NCBI GenBank assembly: GCA_000433115.1
Contig: FR892204.1
Location: 39,904-46,043 of the forward strand
Source: Ruminococcus sp. CAG:382
Lineage (GTDB): Bacteria > Bacillota > Clostridia > Oscillospirales > CAG-382
DNA length: 6,140 nucleotides
Reading direction: 5' to 3'
A program made the position numbers and the translations under genes. This document shows, one piece after another, positions 1-4,307 of the stretch (position 1 is its first letter; each line of letters starts with the position of its first letter). The notes under the pieces are model-generated. The model saw only the letters and a list, made by a program, of their open reading frames with translations, did no database searches and had not been told where the DNA came from.

Positions 1-21
1 TTTCTATAATTCCGCCATATA

Positions 22-37
22 CCCCCCCCCCCCCCCC
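22..37. repeat. Homopolymer run of 16 C
   Basis: An uninterrupted run of 16 cytosines sits in an otherwise AT-rich intergenic stretch. A TATAAT hexamer lies at 5-10, so the run begins about 12 bp downstream of a possible -10 element whose -35 would be off the window. Such long C/G runs are slippage-prone in replication. They are also a common place for sequencing or assembly length errors, so the exact count should be treated as uncertain. The presence of the run is seen; any phase-variation role is inference. Confidence 0.9.
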
Positions 38-47
38 GCACTGTTTT

Positions 48-69
48 GCACAAATATATTGTGCTTTTT
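48..69 (+). other. Small dyad followed by T5, weak terminator or operator
   Basis: GCACAA (48-53) and TTGTGC (59-64) form a perfect 6-bp inverted repeat around a 5-base AT loop, followed directly by TTTTT (65-69). This resembles a weak intrinsic terminator on the + strand for something upstream of the window. A protein-binding dyad is an equal alternative, because the stem is short and only half G/C. The rest of 70-213 is AT-rich; I see no convincing promoter, RNA gene or reading frame there. Confidence 0.3.
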
Positions 70-213
70 GATATGCAAATCACGGTATTGTCGCTTAAAA
101 TACACGGATATATCTGCCATTTCGATTTGAATAATATCATTTTATTCCTCGAATTTTAAGAATCCATCGCCATTTATAGTGTAAATTTCACCAATTCGGA
201 GCACAATAATGCC

Positions 214-453
214 ATGTATTACAGCTATCACGCCACAGCAAAGCATCTCATCCGTTCCGGCAAACTCACGGGATGGTACCTTACAAAACGCCATAACCAC
301 ATATCTCCGGCGCTGGTTTTACTGTTTGACGACCCAAATCATCCGATAATGCCGATCCGGGAGCACCGATTCGGGGAATATTTCGAGATGCTGCCCGGAT
401 ATCTTGAAATCTCACCCGATAAAAAAGCGACCGTTCCGAGTCGGAATGACTGA
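214..453 (+). CDS. Small conserved hypothetical protein, 79 aa
   Basis: This 79-residue soluble protein has no signal peptide or membrane segment. The sequence looks constrained rather than random. It opens with a YYSYHATAKHLI segment (residues 2-13), which suggests an amphipathic helix. Next comes GWYLTKRHNHISPALVLLFDD (residues 20-40), two strand-like parts around a short turn, then PIMPIREHRFGEYFEMLP (residues 44-61). I recall Clostridia proteins of 70-80 residues with the same 'ISPALVLLFDD...MPIREHR' core. Some of them carry the legacy name 'thermostable hemolysin delta-VPH', which I regard as unsupported as a function. No catalytic site is evident. The start is the ATG at 214, with a GGAG at 198-201 about 12 nt upstream, which is longer than usual; no in-frame alternative start lies close by. 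The gene stands alone, convergent with the flotillin operon, and its last codons form part of the terminator. Confidence 0.75.
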   Translation: MYYSYHATAKHLIRSGKLTGWYLTKRHNHISPALVLLFDDPNHPIMPIREHRFGEYFEMLPGYLEISPDKKATVPSRND

Positions 454-467
454 AACGGTCGTTTTTA
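421..467. terminator. Bidirectional intrinsic terminator between convergent units
   Basis: CGACCGTT (428-435) pairs perfectly with AACGGTCG (454-461). It is flanked by A6 (421-426) on the left and T5 (462-466) on the right, so it can work in both directions. A second pairing, TTCCG (434-438) with CGGAA (442-446), can fold inside the loop. On the + strand it ends the small gene at 214-453, whose stop codon (451-453) lies just before the right arm. On the - strand it is the natural end of the operon whose last gene stops at 563, about 100 nt away. Confidence 0.85.
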
Positions 468-480
468 TGCAATTCAATTT

Positions 481-557
481 GCTTTTATGCTGTTTTATTC
501 GCTTTTACGTTGTTTTATTTGCTTTTTATCGGCTTTTATCGGCATCTGTCGGCTTTT
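481..557. repeat. T tracts repeated every 10 bp
   Basis: T4-T5 runs start at 483, 493, 503, 513, 523, 534 and 554, almost exactly one per helical turn; only the position near 543 is missing. The first 40 bp can also be read as two 20-bp units, GCTTTTATGCTGTTTTATTC and a copy matching at 17 of 20 positions (501-520). Helically phased A/T tracts are known to bend DNA, so a curved segment between the convergent units is expected. On the - strand this lies in the 3' untranslated part of the flotillin operon message. The repeat is seen; curvature follows from known DNA physics; any role is inference. Confidence 0.75.
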
Positions 558-562
558 CACGA

Positions 563-934
563 TTATTGTCTTTCGAACGAAATGAAGCGTGTTCCCTGAA
601 ATGTGAGCTTTCCGGCGTCGCCTTCGGCAATCAAACCGTATTCGTTCGGCTCCAGCATAAACTCCATACGGTCTCCGCTTTCAAACTGAAAGGTTGCATA
701 ATGCTTTGTCCAGCCTGCTGTACGGTGAATATGCCCGCCGTTGTTATGCATTGTTCCGTTGTGAAAATCCTGCCGCTTTGCGACAACGCTTGCCTGTGCC
801 GAGATGCGGGGAGCCTTGTTGTTTGCTCTGTCCCGTGATATTCCGGTTACAATACTATATACTATCACACCGAATATCAGGATGAACACCACCGAGAAAA
901 GGACGAAAAACAAATCAAATCCAACGAAGCCCAT
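563..934 (-). CDS. DUF2500 family small membrane-anchored protein
   Basis: This is a 123-residue protein. Residues 7-29 form one hydrophobic segment (LFFVLFSVVFILIFGVIVYSIV), an N-terminal membrane anchor without a cleavage site. After a basic linker (SRDRANNKAPR) come a beta-rich domain opening ISAQASVVAKR (44-54) and a His-rich turn with H58, H63, H68, H70 and H78. The ending is typical of DUF2500: FESGDRMEF (84-92), then a YGLIAEGDAGKLTFQGTRF core (99-117). Length and domain order match the family, to which E. coli YhhM also belongs; its molecular role is unknown. The ATG is preceded by AAAGGAAGG about 9 nt upstream. It starts 19 bp after DUF6054 ends and is the last gene of the flotillin operon. 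The His cluster could bind a metal, but that is inference. Confidence 0.88.
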   Translation of the reverse strand: MGFVGFDLFFVLFSVVFILIFGVIVYSIVTGISRDRANNKAPRISAQASVVAKRQDFHNGTMHNNGGHIHRTAGWTKHYATFQFESGDRMEFMLEPNEYGLIAEGDAGKLTFQGTRFISFERQ

Positions 935-953
935 TATGTCGAACCTTCCTTTA

Positions 954-1295
954 CTATATCATATAGTTTTTAAGCGCTTTCTCTGCGGCTTCCGAGAAAG
1001 CTTCCTCGGCGTACCACGAGAATTTGAAAAACGCGCCCTGCCCGGCGCCGCCGGCAACCGCGTGTACATGCGTTGCTCCGGCAATATCACTTATCACAAT
1101 GCTGAGCGTCAGCCTGTTTCCGGCGCGATGATAATACTTTTCAATCACCGCAAAGCAGCACTCCTTACCGTCGTTGCAGGGTATGCTGTACGAATCGATT
1201 ATTTCCCCGGAAATACTGCTGTTCAGGATGTAATCGGTGATGATATTCATCGCAGCCGACGGAGAAATGCTGACATTGAAATCACTTGTCGCCAT
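954..1295 (-). CDS. DUF6054 family protein
   Basis: A 113-residue soluble protein with no signal peptide or membrane helix. The pattern is N-terminal 'sISPSAAMNIITDYILNSSIS' (helix, residues 10-29), a strand ending in 'CCFAVIEKYYHRAGNRLTLSIVISD' (46-70), then a glycine-rich turn 'AGGAGQGAFFKF' (81-92) and a C-terminal helix 'AEEAFSEAAEKALKNY' (96-111). The order helix, strand with a Y..R.GNR.., GG..Q..FF and EEAF helix is how I recognise DUF6054; the function of this family is unknown. C40, C46 and C47 form a small cysteine group that I cannot interpret. The start is the ATG at 1293-1295 with AAAGGAA about 10 nt upstream. It follows flotillin by 50 bp, a gap that holds a strong hairpin, and precedes DUF2500 by 19 bp, so translation from the same message is likely. 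Confidence 0.75.
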   Translation of the reverse strand: MATSDFNVSISPSAAMNIITDYILNSSISGEIIDSYSIPCNDGKECCFAVIEKYYHRAGNRLTLSIVISDIAGATHVHAVAGGAGQGAFFKFSWYAEEAFSEAAEKALKNYMI

Positions 1296-1310
1296 ATATA
1301 ATCATTCCTT

Positions 1311-1339
1311 TTTGGGGAGGAGACAAGCTCCTCCCCAAA
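1311..1339. other. Intercistronic 12-bp hairpin between flotillin and DUF6054
   Basis: TTTGGGGAGGAG (1311-1322) and CTCCTCCCCAAA (1328-1339) are perfect complements around a 5-base loop. In the operon direction (- strand) the hairpin begins 6 nt after the flotillin stop. It is followed by AAGGAATG, the ribosome site of DUF6054, not by a U tract, so it is not a typical intrinsic terminator in that direction. On the + strand it is followed, after three bases, by T5 (1343-1347), so it could stop antisense transcription. Its arms also carry GGAGG and CCTCC, Shine-Dalgarno and anti-Shine-Dalgarno-like cores held in the stem. Likely roles are protection of the flotillin message 3' end, partial attenuation or an antisense stop. 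Confidence 0.8.
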
Positions 1340-1345
1340 CGCTTT

Positions 1346-2755
1346 TTATTCTCTCACAGTTTCTGAAGTTTCGGCTTCAACAACTGCCGCCGCAGGAGCC
1401 TCGTCGCTTTTCCTGCCGAGATAATCGGGGAGCTGAAGACCTGCCATGCGGAAGACTTCTTCAAGAGGAGGAACGGATTGCATCATGCCGGAAAGGAAAT
1501 TGGCAGTGGATGTTTTGCCGTTTCCGTTGCTGCCGCCGTCCCAGACAGTGACCTTATCGATCTTGATGTTCTTGATTGCGTCGACCTGAACACGCATGAG
1601 ATCTTCAAGCTTGTCGGCGATCATAAGTTTGAGAGCCGCAGTGGGATCTCCGCCGGCAGCCTTCACGACTTCCGCAAAACCGGCAGCCTGCTTGGTGAGG
1701 ATCTCTTCCATACCTTTTGCCTGTGCCTGCATTTTTGCATATATAGCATCGGCTTCGCCCTGTGCCTTGCGGCGGATCTGCTCTGCTTCAGCCTCTGCGG
1801 CAAGCTCCATCTCACGCTTACGCACTTCAGCCTTGACGATAACGTCGGCTTCAAGGGTTGCCTGCTGCTTTGAGAAACGGGCTTCCTCAGCCTTTTTCTC
1901 TGCGGCATAGGATTCTTCAAGTGCGCGAGCCGCCTGAACCTTTTCGGCGGTTATTGCGAGGCGGTCAGCCTCGGCTTCCTTTTCACGAAGTGTCGCATTC
2001 GACAGGGCGACAGCAGCCTTTGCGGCGTTTTCACCCTGAATGGCTGACGAATCGGCGTTTGACACGGCAATACGCTCGTCCATTTTTGCGTTCGCTTCGC
2101 CGATAGAACCGTCACGCTGTTTTTCGGCAACGCTCTTTTTTGCGTCGTTGATAGCCTTCGCTGCGGCTTCACGGCCGAGCGCTTCAATATAACCGGATTC
2201 ATCGCTGATATCCGTTACGTTAACGTTAATGAGGCGCAGACCGATCTTTTTAAGTTCGGTTTCAACGTTGCGACTGACAGCCTCAAGGAATTTGTCACGA
2301 TCGGTATTGATTTCCTCAATGTCCATCGTCGCGATGATGAGACGGAGCTGACCGAAGATTATGTCCTTTGAAAGCTCCTGAATTTCGCTTAGCTTCAGTC
2401 CGAGAAGGCGTTCCGCGGCATTCTGCATGACACCCTGCTCGGTGGAAATACCTACGGTAAATCTTGACGGAACGTCGATACGTATGTTCTGACGCGAAAG
2501 GGCGTTCTGAAGGTCAACCGAAATTGAAATCGGTGTCAGGTCCAGGAATTCATAGGCTTCAAAAACCGGTTTGATGAACGCCGCGCCGCCGTGAATGCAC
2601 TTTGACGAGCGCGCAGAGCCGTCTTTGTTCTTACCTACATTACCGTAGATGACCATGATCTTGTCTGAAGGGCACTTTTTGTAGCGCGACAGCAGAAAGA
2701 TCAGCAGTGAAAAAGCGATCAACACGATTGCTACGATCAGGATAATTGTTTCCAT
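1346..2755 (-). CDS. Flotillin (SPFH/band 7 membrane scaffold), FloT/YuaG-like
   Basis: A 469-residue flotillin, slightly shorter than B. subtilis FloT (about 509). Residues 3-22 form a hydrophobic membrane hairpin, closed by the basic SRYKK. The SPFH/band 7 domain runs from about 28 (DKIMVIYG, 31-38) to 195, with 'EEINTDRDKFLEAVSRNVETELKKIGLRLINVNVTDI' (147-183, in pieces) typical of the family. Residues 196-350 are an Ala/Glu/Lys-rich coiled coil ending in EAEAEQIRRKAQGEADAIYA. The C-terminal domain contains 'IDKVTVWDGGSNGNGK' (399-414), matching the FloT 'NIDKITV.D.GG' segment, and ends in a low-complexity Ala/Glu tail. Flotillins oligomerise on the inner face of the membrane, organise lipid/protein microdomains and affect signalling, secretion and fluidity. 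The ATG has AAGGAG 6 nt upstream. It follows the NfeD-like gene by 20 bp, the conserved NfeD-flotillin pairing. The symbol is by homology to the Bacillus gene. Confidence 0.95.
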   Translation of the reverse strand: METIILIVAIVLIAFSLLIFLLSRYKKCPSDKIMVIYGNVGKNKDGSARSSKCIHGGAAFIKPVFEAYEFLDLTPISISVDLQNALSRQNIRIDVPSRFTVGISTEQGVMQNAAERLLGLKLSEIQELSKDIIFGQLRLIIATMDIEEINTDRDKFLEAVSRNVETELKKIGLRLINVNVTDISDESGYIEALGREAAAKAINDAKKSVAEKQRDGSIGEANAKMDERIAVSNADSSAIQGENAAKAAVALSNATLREKEAEADRLAITAEKVQAARALEESYAAEKKAEEARFSKQQATLEADVIVKAEVRKREMELAAEAEAEQIRRKAQGEADAIYAKMQAQAKGMEEILTKQAAGFAEVVKAAGGDPTAALKLMIADKLEDLMRVQVDAIKNIKIDKVTVWDGGSNGNGKTSTANFLSGMMQSVPPLEEVFRMAGLQLPDYLGRKSDEAPAAAVVEAETSETVRE

Positions 2756-2775
2756 AGAAATCTCCTTGTATTTTT

Positions 2776-3432
2776 TTATTTTGATTTTACGACCAGTGTA
2801 CTCTGGCCGGAAAGTCCGATGACTACTACTTCTCTTCCCGACGGAATCTCATTTTCCTCATCGGTGACGGCATCAAGCTCAACGAAGGTATCCTGAAGCA
2901 TCAGATTGACCTTTCCGTTGCCCTCGCGGTTTGCCGGAATACGAAGATAGACAGTGCCGCTTTTGCCGAGAGCATTTCCGATATTACGGGTTCCGTCAGT
3001 CTGAAAGCGCATCATCCACGAAACGGCGAGCGCCACGAGAAGCATTGCGACAAAGCCGCCTGCAAACGATATGATGAGTGACCATGCCGTCGGAAGCCCC
3101 TGCTTCAGTGTTATGAGACCGACCCAGCCGAATATTGTGAGGAATGCGATTATCGTACGGAGCGACAGCAGTCTGAAGCCCGAATCGGGCGCATCTCCGT
3201 CGTCCGGAACATCGCTCCCGAAAACACCGTCGGGAGCGGCATCGGGAAATACATCAGGTATGCCGTCGCCGTCAATATCGATACCGCCGTCGGGTACGTC
3301 GGCATCACCGTCGGAGCCGCTGAGTCCTATTATCGAAAGGATTGTCTGAATAAGAAGTACCAATGTTGCCGGTATGGCAATACAGGCGAACACCTTCCCA
3401 AGCGATGATAAAGCTTCCCACCATTCTGTCAT
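2776..3432 (-). CDS. NfeD-family membrane protein (YuaF-like) with Asp-rich loop
   Basis: A 218-residue partner of the flotillin. Residues 13-37 form TM1 (ending LLIQTILSIIGL), 93-110 TM2 and 117-140 TM3. The soluble C-terminal domain (about 150-216) is a beta-rich OB-fold-type NfeD domain, with GKSGTVYLRI, the strand 'NLMLQDTFVELDAV' and 'GREVVVIGLSGQSTLVVK'. Between TM1 and TM2, residues 39-83 are very Asp/Gly/Pro-rich and include DIDGDGIPDVFPD (52-64), a thrombospondin-3/EF-hand-like acidic pattern. Most NfeD proteins partner an SPFH protein; YuaF forms an operon with FloT in Bacillus. Topology is ambiguous: basic residues at 87/92 and 142/149 would place both the acidic loop and the OB domain inside, whereas calcium binding would favour outside. 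The ATG has AGAGGAGG 8 nt upstream. The gene lies 23 bp after DUF1836 and 20 bp before flotillin. Confidence 0.9.
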   Translation of the reverse strand: MTEWWEALSSLGKVFACIAIPATLVLLIQTILSIIGLSGSDGDADVPDGGIDIDGDGIPDVFPDAAPDGVFGSDVPDDGDAPDSGFRLLSLRTIIAFLTIFGWVGLITLKQGLPTAWSLIISFAGGFVAMLLVALAVSWMMRFQTDGTRNIGNALGKSGTVYLRIPANREGNGKVNLMLQDTFVELDAVTDEENEIPSGREVVVIGLSGQSTLVVKSK

Positions 3433-3455
3433 GATATGTTCCTCCTCTGAAATTT

Positions 3456-4007
3456 CTATTCAAGCTCACCGAGCAGCTGCTCGCATTTGCGCTTGTATTT
3501 GTTTGCAAGTCCGGCATTATACATTATGATCAGGGCCTTTGAAAGGCGTTTTTTTGCGCCGGGTATCGGTTCATTGTAATCGTCAAGAAGCTCCGATATT
3601 GCTTCATCCGGGTGCTTGCCATGTTCACACATGAAAACCATGTTCACGTAATAATTATAAAGCCGTGAGTCGTCGATAAGGTCATCGCTTTCATCGGCAA
3701 GCACGCCGTTGATATACGAGAGCAGTCTGACGACCTTTTCGATTGCCATTGAATCCTTCAGCATATTGATGATCACAATACGGCAGAACTGACGTCTTGA
3801 ATACAGTTTATGAACCGGCGGCGAAAGAAATCCGCGTTTTACCCAGTTCTGAATCATATATCCTTCAAGCGACGTCATCGCGATGACCTGGCTCAGCATG
3901 AGACCACCGGTCTGAAATATGTTATCCATCACCGATTCGGCAATGTCGATCTGACCGTAATTTTTTTTGCCGATATCGATCTGTGTGCCGGGCAGAAAAC
4001 AGCTCAT
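3456..4007 (-). CDS. DUF1836 domain, MerR-like DNA-binding regulator
   Basis: A 183-residue cytoplasmic protein. About 35 N-terminal residues lead into a MerR-like winged helix: 'LMLSQVIAMTSLEGYMIQNW' (36-55) forms the helix-turn-helix, RGFLSPPVHKLYSRRQF (58-74) the wing, and 'MLKDSMAIEKVVRLLSYING' (82-101) a third helix. This combination is typical of DUF1836, found in many Bacillota. The C-terminal part (110-183) is helical and acidic, ending in a basic helix (ANKYKRKCEQLLG), possibly for dimerisation. The ATG at 4005-4007 has AGGGAGGT 5 nt upstream, an almost perfect ribosome site, which decides this start over M27 or M37. It is the first gene of the operon, directly behind the promoter at 4061-4089. 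Autoregulation of the NfeD-flotillin genes is therefore plausible (inference). A run of eight A in codons 14-16 (3961-3968 as T) is a slippage-prone spot. Confidence 0.87.
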   Translation of the reverse strand: MSCFLPGTQIDIGKKNYGQIDIAESVMDNIFQTGGLMLSQVIAMTSLEGYMIQNWVKRGFLSPPVHKLYSRRQFCRIVIINMLKDSMAIEKVVRLLSYINGVLADESDDLIDDSRLYNYYVNMVFMCEHGKHPDEAISELLDDYNEPIPGAKKRLSKALIIMYNAGLANKYKRKCEQLLGELE

Positions 4008-4027
4008 ACAATACCTCCCTGCTATAC

Positions 4028-4039
4028 GCTCCGAAGAGC
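4028..4039 (-). other. UUCG tetraloop hairpin in the operon 5' UTR
   Basis: On the - strand the leader reads GCUC UUCG GAGC, a 4-bp stem closed by C-G on a UUCG loop, one of the most stable small RNA hairpins. It would lie about 15 nt after the predicted transcription start and 21 nt before the DUF1836 start codon, upstream of the Shine-Dalgarno site. It could stabilise the 5' end of the message. Confidence 0.6.
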
Positions 4040-4060
4040 CTTATTCCTGGTTGCAAAACG

Positions 4061-4089
4061 ATTATACCACATGGTCAAGTGATTGTCAA
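4061..4089 (-). promoter_or_regulatory. Consensus sigma-A promoter of the flotillin operon
   Basis: On the - strand TTGACA (4084-4089) and TATAAT (4061-4066) both match consensus fully and are separated by exactly 17 bp (4067-4083). An AT-rich stretch immediately upstream (about 4100-4125) resembles an UP element. Transcription would start near 4054, giving a leader of about 47 nt to the DUF1836 ATG. Such a strong promoter usually needs repression to be tuned. Confidence 0.9.
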
Positions 4090-4090
4090 G
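4071..4090. repeat. 11-bp-spaced direct repeat over the core promoter
   Basis: ATGGTCAAG (4071-4079) and ATTGTCAAG (4082-4090) match at 8 of 9 positions and start 11 bp apart, one helical turn. On the - strand they read CTTGACAAT and CTTGACCAT: one copy contains the -35 hexamer, the other sits in the spacer. This is a plausible operator for a repressor bound on one DNA face, for example the DUF1836 protein (inference). A chance copy of the -35 sequence is the alternative. Confidence 0.5.
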
Positions 4091-4181
4091 AGGGATTCTG
4101 AAATTATTTTATATTTTCATCAAACGATAAGGTAAGGCAAATCCGTGTCACATCGTGCGTAAGGAATCGTCAGATTGTCTG

Positions 4182-4210
4182 TTGAAAAGTCGGAATAAAG
4201 GTGATATAAT
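4182..4210 (+). promoter_or_regulatory. Extended -10 promoter of the MATE gene
   Basis: TTGAAA (4182-4187), 17 bp, then TATAAT (4205-4210), with a TG one base before the -10 (4202-4203), the extended -10 form. Transcription would start near 4217, about 90 nt before the GTG start codon. The divergent promoter at 4061-4089 lies about 90 bp away on the other strand. I see nothing clear in the AT-rich 4126-4181 between them. Confidence 0.85.
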
Positions 4211-4221
4211 TACATTATCTT

Positions 4222-4275
4222 ATGCGATCCGTGATCGGAGCATCCGCTCGCGGCGACGGAATCGTGCGGTAATGC
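4222..4275 (+). other. MATE leader: possible 16-aa leader ORF and stem-loop
   Basis: The leader holds an ATG at 4222 opening a 16-codon frame (MRSVIGASARGDGIVR) that stops at 4270-4272. It has no Shine-Dalgarno site and would begin about 5 nt after the predicted transcription start, so it would have to be nearly leaderless. GCATCCGC (4240-4247) pairs with GCGG (4266-4269) and ATGC (4272-4275), with two unpaired bases between; a smaller stem, CGATC (4225-4229) with GATCG (4233-4237), lies before it. The stop codon of the small frame is in the right arm. The pieces are seen; any attenuation of the MATE gene is speculation. Confidence 0.3.
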
Positions 4276-4307
4276 TATATTAATATAATGAAAAAAGGTG
4301 TGATAGC

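Larger units (their letters stand above)
428..4054 (-). other. Predicted five-gene flotillin transcription unit
   Basis: The five - strand genes (DUF1836, NfeD-like, flotillin, DUF6054, DUF2500) follow each other with gaps of 23, 20, 50 and 19 bp. There is one strong promoter in front (4061-4089), each gene has its own strong Shine-Dalgarno site, and a terminator lies beyond the last (428-466). Expected transcription begins near 4054. The only internal structure that could lower downstream expression is the hairpin at 1311-1339. The layout is seen in the sequence; co-transcription is inference from spacing and strand. Confidence 0.75.

Noticed and set aside
175..180. TATAGT as a -10 for the small + strand gene
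   Set aside because: No acceptable -35 hexamer at 16-18 bp; too weak to annotate.
404..838. 144-codon + strand frame over the T-tract region and DUF2500
   Set aside because: It is antisense to DUF2500, starts inside the small gene, runs through the terminator and has low-complexity Leu/Phe translation without a ribosome site.
804..1301. 165-codon + strand frame antisense to DUF6054 and DUF2500
   Set aside because: No ribosome site, no recognisable domain, and opposite to two genes of recognised families.
1311..1347. Intrinsic terminator ending the flotillin message
   Set aside because: In the flotillin direction the hairpin is followed by AAGGAATG, not by a U tract; the T tract lies on the other side.
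1237..2202. Several + and - strand frames inside flotillin
   Set aside because: They are shadows of the Ala/Glu/Lys-rich coiled-coil codons of flotillin; none has a ribosome site or a domain-like sequence.
4284..4289. Second TATAAT just before the MATE start, next to the palindrome TATATTAATATA (4276-4287)
   Set aside because: No matching -35 hexamer 17 bp upstream, and it would leave almost no leader; better read as AT-rich leader sequence.
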